NCBI RefSeq assembly: GCF_022690765.1 | Contig: NZ_JALCZA010000002.1 | Span: 62,001-126,000, forward strand | Direction: 5' to 3' | Length of the DNA: 64,000 nt | DNA from: Anaeromyxobacter oryzisoli | GTDB taxonomy: Bacteria; Myxococcota; Myxococcia; Myxococcales; Anaeromyxobacteraceae | Shown here: piece after piece, positions 16,086-23,984 of the stretch | How positions within the stretch are numbered: the first letter of the stretch is position 1 | How the letters are laid out: every line of letters begins with the position of its first letter | Notes under the pieces: generated by a model | What the model was told of the DNA's origin: nothing | The model's database searches: none | Seen by the model: only the letters and a program-made list of their open reading frames with translations | Position numbers and translations under genes: made by a program

Positions 16086-17351
16086 CTAACTGCGCGCTGG
16101 TGGGGTCTTCGGCGGAGGAGGGGAGGGGTGTGGAGGCTCTTCCGCGATGCCAGTTCCGCCGCCGGGCGGATTCGACGCGACTGAGCCGGCCGACCTCATC
16201 GCGCCCAGCACGATCTCTGGATCGATGCGAGGTCCCATGCCGAGGGCGGTCGCTGCGCCCGTTGCCTTCGCCGCGGCTCCCGCGGCCGTGCCGGCGATAC
16301 CCGCCGCAGCGCCAGCGGCACCTGCCGTGTGCGCCACGACCGAGCCGGTATGCTTTGCACCGCCCACGGCGTCTCTCTGGACGTCCTTCGCGGATCGGTA
16401 ACCGGTGGCCATGAGGTTCTCGAGCGTGCCACCTACGACCTGAGCGGCGAGCCTCGGCGTCGAGAGAGCGATCGCTCCCATCAGCAAGGACGCGATCACA
16501 GCGGCGATGTACCCAGTCGTCTCGGCGCCTTCGCTGCCCATCGCGACCATGATGCTGAGGAGGAGGCCCGTGAAGATCGGCCAGGACAGCACCGTGATGA
16601 AATGGCCGAACCATCTCGTGCCGGTCGACGATGGGCGTGGGATGGCAGCAACGAGGGCGAGTGGCCCGATGCAGAAGAGGAGGGCCGCGAGGATCTTCCC
16701 CAGTTTCACGAGGACGATGATGAGCCCCTCGGCCACGAGGAGGAGAAACGCGACGAGGCTGTCATAGAAGAAGCCGCCGACTTTGGAGGTGACCCCGCTC
16801 AACACGCCCCCGCTGCTCGAGCCCGGCGGCTGCGGCAAAGTGCTGCCGGCCGTCGCGCTCGTCGGCATCGTTTGCGCGGCCTTCGCAGCGCGGTCGAGGA
16901 ACTCGCCCATGCCGCTCACGGGCGTCACCTTGTCCGCTAGCGGGTCGAAGATGTTGACGATGAGGCCGTTGAAGATCGGTACGTAGAAGAAGAGTAGGAA
17001 CATCACGACGATGGCCCGCCAGACCACGACCGTGAGATCGCGTCCCTGTCCCGGCGCTCGCCCGAACGCCTCGATGATGAGTCCGAGGATGAGCGCGAGC
17101 GGGAAGAACTCCCAGGCGATGTGGCGGACCTTCACGATGAGGTCGTGCATCGCCGCCTGCTTCGGATCGGTGGATTCGAAGTTCCAATGGAAACCGCCGA
17201 GAAGGCCCTCGCGGCTGGCCTGGGTATCCCACCCCTGATCCGCCCAGGAGGTGGCGGGCGGGGCGTTCTGGGCCGCGGCAGTCGCGGGCAGGGCCACGAT
17301 CGACGCGAGCGTCGCCAAGGAAGCGAGGCGCGCTAGGAGGTGCGGTCTCAT
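16086..17351 (-). CDS. virB6: VirB6/TrbL-type polytopic channel protein
   Basis: 421 residues. A signal-like N-terminus (LASIVALPATAAAQ) is followed by at least five hydrophobic segments (for example FFPLALILGLIIEAF, AIVVMFLLFFYVPIF, LVAFLLLVAEGLIIVLV, ILAALLFCIGPLALVAA and YIAAVIASLLMGAI) and a long Ala/Gly/Pro-rich tail. This is the usual layout of VirB6/TrbL, which forms part of the inner-membrane channel. The ATG at 17351 with GGGAG seven bases upstream was preferred; the open frame continues to 17837 through the preceding gene. It shares an ATGA overlap with the VirB5-type gene. The tail is low-complexity and gives no further clue. Confidence 0.82.
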   Translation of the reverse strand: MRPHLLARLASLATLASIVALPATAAAQNAPPATSWADQGWDTQASREGLLGGFHWNFESTDPKQAAMHDLIVKVRHIAWEFFPLALILGLIIEAFGRAPGQGRDLTVVVWRAIVVMFLLFFYVPIFNGLIVNIFDPLADKVTPVSGMGEFLDRAAKAAQTMPTSATAGSTLPQPPGSSSGGVLSGVTSKVGGFFYDSLVAFLLLVAEGLIIVLVKLGKILAALLFCIGPLALVAAIPRPSSTGTRWFGHFITVLSWPIFTGLLLSIMVAMGSEGAETTGYIAAVIASLLMGAIALSTPRLAAQVVGGTLENLMATGYRSAKDVQRDAVGGAKHTGSVVAHTAGAAGAAAGIAGTAAGAAAKATGAATALGMGPRIDPEIVLGAMRSAGSVASNPPGGGTGIAEEPPHPSPPPPKTPPARS

Positions 17352-18337
17352 TGGGCGCTCCCAGTTGTCGCGGCCGCTGGCGAGGATGGGTTCGAGCTCG
17401 TCTGGCCGGAGGTCCCCTTCCACCCGAACGCCCGCAGGCCGTCGATGAGGGAGGCACGCCGCGCCCGCTCCTCGTCCTCGACTCGCCTCGCGTCCGCGAT
17501 CCTGAGCTCGTTCGCGACCGTCTGCTGGTGGATGAGCTCTTCGAGCTTGCGGTTCGTCTCCGCCTGCTGCTCGAAAGTCTGGATCTGCGCCTGAGCCGCG
17601 AGCGTCTGGCACACGACCGGATCGTGAGCGGTCAGGCACTTCTGCAGCATCCCGTCTTTCGAGTCGTAGACCTGCTTCTCGACGGAGGCCTTTTTGAGGA
17701 GCTCGGCTTGGTACCGCTGTTCCCGCGCGATGTCGTCGGCGCGGACCAGGGCGAGCTCGGGGCGACCCTGCGGCAGATCGCCGAACGTTCGCCGGAGATC
17801 CTGGTCGAGCTTCTGAGCGGTGACCGTCCGCTGCCACTGGTCACAGGCGGAGCCGCTCCCGGCGACCGGCGCGACCCCGGCGTTCGTACCCGAACCAGCC
17901 GCGCGAACCGTGTCCCTCGTGATGTCCTGCAGGCACCGCTGCAGCTCGGGGGAGAGGCCGCCGTAGCTCTGGCCCCAGCTCCGGTAACCGTACTGAGCCT
18001 CTCCCTGTAGGAACGAAACCTCAGGGTACGCGCGGTAGATGGCCTGGAGGCCGCTGTTCGCGAGCCGGCTGCCACTGAAGGACTGGATCTCGTCGAACGC
18101 CGCCTTCGCATCGGCTGCGTAGGTCGCGATCTTTTTCGTCTCGCGGTAAGCGTTCCCGAGTGTTTCGAACGTCTTGCTTGCGGTGTCGAGCTGCTTGAGC
18201 GCGGTCGAGAGGATTTCCGTCAGGATTGGTAGGTCAGCTCCGAAAAGGTCCGCGTAGGCGGCGTGGATACCGACCCCGAGCGAGAGCGCGATACACAGGA
18301 CGGCGACGAGTACGAACCGCGGAAATCTGCGCAGCAT
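17348..18337 (-). CDS. VirB5/TrbJ-type exported conjugation protein
   Basis: 329 residues with a signal peptide (LVAVLCIALSLGVGIHAAYA) and a long, mostly helical mature region. Coiled-coil-prone stretches occur near residues 40 to 80 (ILSTALKQLDTASKTFETLG) and 220 to 300 (FEQQAETNRKLEELIHQQ). Four or more Cys residues in the middle may form disulphides. Layout and position after VirB4 fit the TrbJ/VirB5 pilus-associated family. The ATG at 18337 has GGAGG eight bases upstream. The stop overlaps the VirB6-type start by four bases. Family assignment rests on topology and gene order more than on sequence motifs. Confidence 0.75.
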   Translation of the reverse strand: MLRRFPRFVLVAVLCIALSLGVGIHAAYADLFGADLPILTEILSTALKQLDTASKTFETLGNAYRETKKIATYAADAKAAFDEIQSFSGSRLANSGLQAIYRAYPEVSFLQGEAQYGYRSWGQSYGGLSPELQRCLQDITRDTVRAAGSGTNAGVAPVAGSGSACDQWQRTVTAQKLDQDLRRTFGDLPQGRPELALVRADDIAREQRYQAELLKKASVEKQVYDSKDGMLQKCLTAHDPVVCQTLAAQAQIQTFEQQAETNRKLEELIHQQTVANELRIADARRVEDEERARRASLIDGLRAFGWKGTSGQTSSNPSSPAAATTGSAQ

Positions 18338-18361
18338 AGGAGCCCCCTCCCTCACCAGAAC

Positions 18362-20956
18362 TCATGCAGCTGAACGAGACCGAACCCCCTGGCCCACGAC
18401 GCCGTGCGGGTACAGCGCGGCAAGCTCCTCGAGCAGCCGCAGCCGATCGAGCATCGGGTTCTTCTTTTGGGCCCGTGTGAGGAGTTCCTTGTCCTGTGGG
18501 TCCGTCGTCAGAATCCAGTACGCGAGCGGATGCGGGGCGAGGCGGACGGTCGTGACCTCCTTCCCGTACATGAGGAGGAAGTCCGAGTAGTGGCCCGGCT
18601 TGCGCTCGAGACGCCGGAAGGCTTCGAGCGCGCCTTGAGAGAGGCCGAAGTAGCTCGCGACCTCCTCGTGCCCGCGGTTGTGCCAGAGGAAGATCTTGAG
18701 AGCGCTGTTCGCGATGATCGCGGGGCCAGCCTTCGCGTTGACGAAGTCTCGTAGCGCCTGGCTGATCATCCACATGGACACGTCGTACTTGCGCATCTTG
18801 CGGTAGCAGCCCGCCAGGAAGCGCTCGCCCACGTCGTCCTGGCCGAGGTGCTCGTGCCCCTCGTCCACCGCTACGATGGTGTGGGCGCGCCGGCTCGAGG
18901 CCCGGTTCGTCACCGCCTGGATGATGCAGGCCATGGCGAGCTGCTTCAGGACCGGATCCTGCGAGACGCGCTGGAGGTCGAAGGTGAGGAGCTTCGCGTC
19001 GAATCGCAGGCTCGATGGCCGGTTCACGAAATCGGCGTACATCCCGTCGGCGAACGGGCCGAGTTTGCGATAGACGCGGTCGGCGATCGCCCGGTCGTCG
19101 GCGTTCTCCCATGGGTAGCTCTTCAGCGCATCGCGGAAGTGGCCGAGAAGCGGACGCTCCGATGGGCGCTCGCGGAACTGGATTTCGTACGACCAGCGCA
19201 CCGCCCGCGCGACGGCGTCGAACGTGACCTTGTCGAAGCCGGGCTGGCCCGGCTCGGTCGCGCACACCTGCAGGAACGCGACAACGTCCTGGAGCTCCTC
19301 GTTCGAGAACTCACCGCTCTCGGGGTCGAGCATCGCGGCGTACTCGACGAAGGGGCTCACCGAGGTCTTGATGTCGACCGGGATGTGGATTCCGCCGAGG
19401 AGCGCGGTCAGCGGTTCCCATGAGTTGCCGTTGTCGATGAGGATCGCCTCGTCGCCCGCAGCGAGCGCGTCGAGGACGAGGTTGCCGAAGGCGAACGACT
19501 TGCCGCTCCCGGTGTCGGCCACCACGAGGCCGTGGTGCGCTGTCGAGAGCCGCTTGTCTGCGAGATGAAGACGGAAGAAGTCGCCGCCCGGCGTCAGGAG
19601 GACGGAGGCGGCCTTCGCCGTCCCGTTCCACGCTGCGAACACGGGGAGGAAGTCCGCAGCGTTCCGGCTCGTGCAACCCTTCTTTCGGAGCTGGTACGGG
19701 CCCGCTCCGGGCAGCATGGAAAGGAAGGCGGGAATCTGCGTGACGTCCTCGACGAGCATCTCGGAGTTGCCGCACTGCGAGAAAGCCACGCGGGCGGCCT
19801 CCGTCTGTGCGTCGACCTCCTCGAGCGACTTGCCTTCGAGCAAGAGGCTCGCTGAAAGCGCCACGATCTTGGAGCTCAGGTTGTTGAGCTCCTCGAAGAG
19901 GCCGCGGATGCTCTCGCGTTTCGCGCGCTCGGCCTCGTCCTGGTCGACGCTCTCGTTCTGCAGGAACGGGAGCGCGTTCTTGATGTGCTTCACGAGGCTG
20001 TGTGAGCGGTCGAGCGCGAAGCGCGTCTTGCCCTGGTGCTTCACGTGCACCGTCACGGCGAGCGTGTACGGGAACGGAGCCTGCTCTCCGCCCGGATCGC
20101 GCGTCGCGAGGCGGAGCAGCGGATCCGCGGAGAAGTAGGAGGTACCCGCTTCCGGGAGCACCTTGAGCGTGCAGACCCGTCGAATGAGTGATCCGTGCCG
20201 GAACGTTCCCCGCCCGTCCTCCACGTCCTCGAAGCAGAGCTGTTCGGCCTCAGTGAGCTCGAGAACGTGGTTCCCGTACCGCCGGATCGTCTCCGGGCTC
20301 CACATCCGCTCTCGGACGGTTGCGTTCGGCGGCGCACCGCCAGCGCGGGCGCGGCCCGGGTTGAGGAGCTCGTAGTGGATGCGGCGTACGTCCGTGAGGT
20401 CAAGCTCTCGCGTCGAGATGCCGAGCTGCGCGAATCGTCCGGCGAGCCGGTCCCTCAGCTGGCCGAGCTTCTTCACTCGCGCCCGGTGCAACCCCTCCAA
20501 GAGCTTCGCCGGCGAGCGGGAGTAGAGCAGCTGCAGCCCAAGTTGCCCGCGCGCGAGCCCACCGCCCGTCGGCGAGGCCTCAGAGAAGAAGAGATACACG
20601 CGCGTACGCCGCACCCGCTGAGCGCGCAGCCACCGGGCGCGGCCAGCGACATACGCGCGCAGCGCGGGCTCCTCGGCTCGACAGGTCGCCTCGTATTCTC
20701 GGATGACCTGCTCGATGTTCGTGTCGACCCTGTAGACGAAGTGGAGGGTCGTCTCGTCCTCCAGGGACCCGACGAGGCTTCGAAGGCCCTCCCCGATGTT
20801 GAACGCTTGCTCGTCAGCGCTGAAGCGGACGTCGAGCGTCCCGAGTTCGAGCGCCCCGACGTAGTCGAGCGCGGGAGTGACGAGGACGGTGACGCTGTCC
20901 TCGCGCAGCGTCCTCCACAAGGGGACGAGGTCCGCGAGCGGAGTCTCTCGGATCAC
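18362..20956 (-). CDS. virB4: VirB4/TraC-type secretion ATPase
   Basis: 864 residues; the large ATPase that powers pilus assembly and transfer at the inner membrane. Walker A is VVADTGSGKS near residues 478 to 487, and Walker B is TIVAVDEGHE, followed by the typical SMWMISQALRDF segment. The N-terminal 400 residues are the CagE/TrbE/VirB4-type domain. The GTG at 20956 forms a GTGA overlap with the VirB3-type gene and has GGGAGG upstream; the open frame extends to 21238 but there merely overlaps that gene. It is the most conserved component of the set and anchors the identification of the operon. Confidence 0.94.
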   Translation of the reverse strand: MIRETPLADLVPLWRTLREDSVTVLVTPALDYVGALELGTLDVRFSADEQAFNIGEGLRSLVGSLEDETTLHFVYRVDTNIEQVIREYEATCRAEEPALRAYVAGRARWLRAQRVRRTRVYLFFSEASPTGGGLARGQLGLQLLYSRSPAKLLEGLHRARVKKLGQLRDRLAGRFAQLGISTRELDLTDVRRIHYELLNPGRARAGGAPPNATVRERMWSPETIRRYGNHVLELTEAEQLCFEDVEDGRGTFRHGSLIRRVCTLKVLPEAGTSYFSADPLLRLATRDPGGEQAPFPYTLAVTVHVKHQGKTRFALDRSHSLVKHIKNALPFLQNESVDQDEAERAKRESIRGLFEELNNLSSKIVALSASLLLEGKSLEEVDAQTEAARVAFSQCGNSEMLVEDVTQIPAFLSMLPGAGPYQLRKKGCTSRNAADFLPVFAAWNGTAKAASVLLTPGGDFFRLHLADKRLSTAHHGLVVADTGSGKSFAFGNLVLDALAAGDEAILIDNGNSWEPLTALLGGIHIPVDIKTSVSPFVEYAAMLDPESGEFSNEELQDVVAFLQVCATEPGQPGFDKVTFDAVARAVRWSYEIQFRERPSERPLLGHFRDALKSYPWENADDRAIADRVYRKLGPFADGMYADFVNRPSSLRFDAKLLTFDLQRVSQDPVLKQLAMACIIQAVTNRASSRRAHTIVAVDEGHEHLGQDDVGERFLAGCYRKMRKYDVSMWMISQALRDFVNAKAGPAIIANSALKIFLWHNRGHEEVASYFGLSQGALEAFRRLERKPGHYSDFLLMYGKEVTTVRLAPHPLAYWILTTDPQDKELLTRAQKKNPMLDRLRLLEELAALYPHGVVGQGVRSRSAA

Positions 20957-21330
20957 CGCCTCCCTCCCGTTCGCGAGCGGACGAGATCGAAGAGACGCGC
21001 GGCGAGGTCGTGGCCCTCGTAGCCGTACTCGCCATGAGGGAACTTCGGCGCCCGAGCGAGGCTGACCCGCGCCGCGGCGCTGAGTCGGCTGCCGCTCACG
21101 AGCTGGCGCACCTTGAACTGGAGGAAGTGCTGCACGAACCCCTCCGCGCGTCCGTAGTTCGCCGCCCGGACGAGGACGTACGCGGCCACGGCGATGCCGC
21201 TGCCGACGAAAGCGCCGGCGGCGATCATCCCGGCCCACCAGGCGGAGAGCACCACCGTGAATTCGGTGGGGAAGGCGAGGCCAAGAACCGTGTTCTTGGC
21301 CTCGAGGCTCCGGTACACCGGCGCGCGCAC
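20953..21330 (-). CDS. virB3: VirB3-type membrane protein
   Basis: 125 residues. After a short N-terminal stretch (VYRSLEAKNTVLGL) come two adjacent hydrophobic segments (about 24 to 55, TEFTVVLSAWWAGMIAAGAF and GIAVAAYVLV), then a basic cytoplasmic tail, as in VirB3/TrbD proteins that partner VirB4. The start is GTG at 21330, eleven bases after the pilin stop, with no clear ribosome site. The stop overlaps the VirB4 start (GTGA). Identification is by size, topology and its place between VirB2 and VirB4. Confidence 0.78.
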   Translation of the reverse strand: MRAPVYRSLEAKNTVLGLAFPTEFTVVLSAWWAGMIAAGAFVGSGIAVAAYVLVRAANYGRAEGFVQHFLQFKVRQLVSGSRLSAAARVSLARAPKFPHGEYGYEGHDLAARLFDLVRSRTGGRR

Positions 21331-21341
21331 GGGCCGGCTCG

Positions 21342-21662
21342 TTAGCTGTTCTGGAGCGCGCTCATGATCGCGGGCGCGCCGCTGATGATCGCGAAGAGGA
21401 AGGCGCAGATGACCGCCGTCCAGATCGCGCCCTTCACGAGGTCGGGCTTGAACATGGCGGCGCCGACGCCGACCACGATCGCAAAGAGTCCGAGCGGCGC
21501 GATGATGAAGTTCCGGCCGTACTCGAGCAGCGTCTGACCTGGATACGCGAGCGCGAGCGACGGCACGACCAGGACGAAGACGGCGACGGCGGGTAACGCT
21601 GCGAGGGCGATGCGCGCCATCGAGAACTCGGGACGCGCGGAGAGACTGACATTCTGCTGCAT
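21342..21662 (-). CDS. virB2: VirB2/TrbC-type pilin
   Basis: 106 residues: a long signal peptide (MARIALAALPAVAVFVLVVP onward to ALA), a short mature start (YPGQTLLEYG) and two membrane segments (FIIAPLGLFAIVVGVGAAMF and AIWTAVICAFLFAIISGAP) separated by a small loop. This is the normal architecture of VirB2 pilins, the major subunit of the conjugative pilus. GGAGG lies six bases before the ATG. It is followed by VirB3 and preceded, three bases away, by a small membrane protein. Confidence 0.85.
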   Translation of the reverse strand: MQQNVSLSARPEFSMARIALAALPAVAVFVLVVPSLALAYPGQTLLEYGRNFIIAPLGLFAIVVGVGAAMFKPDLVKGAIWTAVICAFLFAIISGAPAIMSALQNS

Positions 21663-21665
21663 GGG

Positions 21666-22046
21666 CTACCTCCTCGTGTTCTCGGCGGCCTGGATGCCGT
21701 CGAGTCGCTCTGGTGCGGCGCCCGGGACCTCGGGTCCCGGCTGGTCAAGGTCCCTACGCTGCCGGTCAGGTAGCGCAGCCTCGACGGCGCGCTCGAACTC
21801 GGCCTGAACGGAGCGAAAGCGGTCCCGCAGCTGGGCGACGTACCCCCGAGCTGCGTGGATTCGCGGCCGCTCGAGGGCGAGCAGGGCGACGAACACAACC
21901 ATCGCTGCTCCAGCCCAGACGAGCGGCAGATGATGGGAGGACCAGGCCAGGACGCTGCCCGCTCCAGCGCCATGAAGCGCGCCGTAGAGCGCTGCGAGTC
22001 CTGGGTACGCGACAGAGACGAGGACAATTACGAGGAAGTGGCGCAC
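21666..22046 (-). CDS. Small membrane protein, first gene of the secretion operon core
   Basis: 126 residues; family not recognised. Two hydrophobic segments (about 4 to 24 and 40 to 60) are followed by a charged, helical tail (AQLRDRFRSVQAEFERAVEA) that is probably cytoplasmic. It ends three bases before the pilin start, so it belongs to the same transcript. The start is a GTG at 22046 with no obvious ribosome site, so a nearby start is possible. An assembly or pilin-processing role would fit the location, but nothing in the sequence proves one. Confidence 0.65.
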   Translation of the reverse strand: MRHFLVIVLVSVAYPGLAALYGALHGAGAGSVLAWSSHHLPLVWAGAAMVVFVALLALERPRIHAARGYVAQLRDRFRSVQAEFERAVEAALPDRQRRDLDQPGPEVPGAAPERLDGIQAAENTRR

Positions 22047-22139
22047 GGAACGAGGTAGCAGACGAAGCCGCTCTCTCGCCGTGAGCTCAGGCCATGTGGG
22101 CCGCTTCCTGTCCAGACTGCATCACCTCCGGAGCCCCCG

Positions 22140-22559
22140 CTACGTCCGGCCTGCGCCAGATTTCGCGCCGGGAGCTCCGCTCTTGTCGAACCCCGGTCCG
22201 TTCTTCATGACCGCTTCGCTGCGCATGTAGACGACGTGCTGGAAGTACTCGAGGCGGCTCAGTTTCAGAGCCTTGCGGTCGGCTTCGAGCCGCTCCACGA
22301 GCACGACAGGCAGGTTGAAGTAGGTGCGGAACGCGTCGAGGATCGTGTTCACCATCCTCGTCAGGTTGAGCGCCCTCTCGCCGGGCTCCGGGAGTTCCTT
22401 CTCGGAGACCCCAGCGGCCAGCGCGCGTGCGCGCGCCTCCTCCTGAATGAAGATCGCGAGCTCCATCGGCATCCGAACGCTGAGCACGGCCTTCTCACCC
22501 GTGCGCGGCGTGCTCTCTCCAGTGCGGCGCGGCTCGCCGCCCTTGTCCTTGGAAGGCAT
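22140..22559 (-). CDS. Putative ribbon-helix-helix-like DNA-binding protein
   Basis: 139 residues. After a basic, disordered N-terminus comes KAVLSVRMPMELAIFIQEEA, which resembles the strand-helix start of ribbon-helix-helix proteins, then a helical region (ALNLTRMVNTILDAFRTYF) and a Gly/Lys-rich tail. Such proteins often regulate conjugation operons or assist the relaxase. The ATG at 22559 has AAGGA seven bases upstream; the frame is open to 22592 but without a ribosome site. It lies 93 bases before the first secretion gene, probably in the same transcript, and is preceded by a palindrome-like site. The fold call is tentative. Confidence 0.65.
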   Translation of the reverse strand: MPSKDKGGEPRRTGESTPRTGEKAVLSVRMPMELAIFIQEEARARALAAGVSEKELPEPGERALNLTRMVNTILDAFRTYFNLPVVLVERLEADRKALKLSRLEYFQHVVYMRSEAVMKNGPGFDKSGAPGAKSGAGRT

Positions 22560-23116
22560 GTAGCATCCTTTTGACTGTTGATCTACAGGCAACTAGTAAT
22601 CACTCGTCCTGCCGATCCATCAGATCGAAGTCAGGCGTCATTCCAACCGCATCTAAGCTGATTCGAAACCACATGTGGACCCGACACGAGCCCCGCGCGT
22701 TTTGGCGGCCAGATGGCGACGCTTCGGTGATTCGATCTCTAGCATAAGTGCCTGAAAACCGGTCGCTCTGAGGGCCTGGGTTCCGGGCCGAGCGCTGCCG
22801 ACCACCACCACCCGCCCGGCGGCACTCGGCTCCCATTCGGAGCGACTGGCGCGGATACCGGCTCGTATCGCGTCCTGCGGCGACGAGATCGCGCTAGCGC
22901 CGCAGCTGGCAGCATGATGAGCGGCGCACGGCGCAGGAGGTGCCGGTCGCGAATCGCAGCCGTCGTCGATCTGTGGGAGCTGGGAGGCCCCCGCCTCGAC
23001 CATCGCGGTTGTTAGCCGCTCGCCGGTCCGAGTGGTGTTCGGACGGTGCGTGTCCTACACCCTGGCGCACTATCAGGCATTCACCAAGCGGCGAACGATC
23101 GCGCTATCATGCGCCC
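22560..23116. other. Gene-free regulatory stretch upstream of the secretion operon
   Basis: No convincing gene on either strand; the minus-strand frames at 22600 to 22836 and 22653 to 23003 have no family likeness and biased composition. It separates the minus-strand transfer operon from the plus-strand XRE regulator and so should hold both promoters. It contains the operator-like site at 22648 to 22665 and an adjacent perfect ten-base palindrome, CCACATGTGG, at 22669 to 22678. Confidence 0.6.
22648..22665. promoter_or_regulatory. Operator-like site upstream of secretion operon
   Basis: The plus strand reads CGCATCTAAGCTGATTCG. It shares GCATCTAA and the spaced GA-TC with the site at 3153 (12 of 18 positions). 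It lies 89 to 106 bases upstream of the RHH-like gene start. As at 3.15 kb, a CCACATG sequence follows within a few bases. This is the weakest of the three copies. Confidence 0.35.
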
Positions 23117-23368
23117 ATGACACTCGCGGACATCGTCGCTCACAATCTCCGGGTCTTGCGCATCGCCGCGGGCGTGCCGCAACAGGTCCTCGCAAGCCGA
23201 GCTGGCGTCAGCGTCAGCTATATCTCGATGCTGGAACGCGGCCAGCGGATTCCGCCGCTCGCCACGCTTGAGAGCGTCGCCAGAGCCCTCAAGGTAGACC
23301 CTCTCTCGCTCATACAGGAGAAGGCTCTCGGGGCATCTCGTCCTCGGAAACGCGGACGGCGCGGGTAG
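23117..23368 (+). CDS. XRE-family helix-turn-helix regulator
   Basis: 83 residues, nearly all a Cro/C1-type HTH domain: NLRVLRIAAGVPQQVLASRA, then GVSVSYISMLERGQRIPPL, the recognition-helix and turn region, then LESVARALKVDP. A basic tail (RPRKRGRRG) ends the protein. Likely a repressor of element genes. There is no clear ribosome site. The start overlaps the stop of a three-codon frame (ATG CGC CCA TGA at 23109 to 23120), which might couple translation. It converges on the second XRE gene 99 bases away. Confidence 0.87.
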   Translation: MTLADIVAHNLRVLRIAAGVPQQVLASRAGVSVSYISMLERGQRIPPLATLESVARALKVDPLSLIQEKALGASRPRKRGRRG

Positions 23369-23467
23369 GGCGACGCGGCACGCCTCACACGCGGCGACAG
23401 CGAGTACTCGACCCACCCGCCTGCACCATCGCGACGCTCACGTGTGGACCGGTTGCTGCCCGCGTGC

Positions 23468-23752
23468 CTACGCGTTCCGGCGCAGTCGGCGTTTCCGTGG
23501 GCGGCCGGGCTTGGCCGGCCGCAGTGTCGCCTTCCTCAGCAGAACAGCCGGCGCAACGCTCAAGGCGTTCGCGAGCCTACGAAGCGTGTCCAGCGTGCTG
23601 TTCGTCTTGCCTCGCTCGATCTTCCCGATGTACTGCACGGTGAAGCCCGTCACCGACGCGAAGTCCTCCTGAGTGACATTCCGGGCGGCGCGCAGCCGGC
23701 GCAAGTTCGCTCCAACATACGCTTGGATCTCGGCCAGCGAGAGCTCCGGCAT
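23468..23752 (-). CDS. XRE-family helix-turn-helix regulator
   Basis: 94 residues with a Cro/C1-type HTH: NLRRLRAARNVTQEDFASVT, then GFTVQYIGKIERGKTNSTL and LRRLANALSV, followed by a basic tail (RPAKPGRPRKRRLRR). It is about the same size as the regulator on the other strand but clearly different in sequence. The ATG at 23752 lacks a good ribosome site; the frame extends to a TTG at 23782. The two regulators are tail to tail, so each faces away from the other, this one toward the DUF2378-like gene. A lysis/lysogeny-like switch is possible but not shown. Confidence 0.85.
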   Translation of the reverse strand: MPELSLAEIQAYVGANLRRLRAARNVTQEDFASVTGFTVQYIGKIERGKTNSTLDTLRRLANALSVAPAVLLRKATLRPAKPGRPRKRRLRRNA

Positions 23753-23898
23753 TGAAGCCCGGTAGCCCGCGTGCTGCCGCAAAAACAGTGCAGTCTAGTG
23801 CTGGGTTTATGATCACCCTCGCGTCCCGCCTGCGATGGATCGCCCCAGTTGCGGGCAGGGCCGTTCACGGTTAGGAAATATGACGGGTTTCAGTTCGG

Positions 23899-23919
23899 GA
23901 GCCGCCGGATCAGCGGCTC
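23899..23919. repeat. Inverted repeat, stem 7 and loop 7
   Basis: GAGCCGC, seven bases, then GCGGCTC. It lies between the XRE gene and the DUF2378-like gene. No T-run follows, so it is not a classical terminator; it could be an operator or part of an untranslated leader. Short GC-rich repeats occur by chance in such DNA. Confidence 0.3.
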
Positions 23920-23984
23920 GGTCGCTCCAACCGGTTCCGTAGGTATGGCTCTACCCAGTTGGAATTGACAGTGAGTGTTGCTAT

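Noticed and set aside
22600-23003. Two overlapping minus-strand frames of 78 and 116 codons upstream of the secretion operon
   Set aside because: No ribosome site, domain or typical composition; the operator-like sites in the same stretch suggest it is regulatory.
23899-23919. Stem-loop considered as a transcription terminator
   Set aside because: No T-run follows and the stem is only seven bases; kept only as an inverted repeat.
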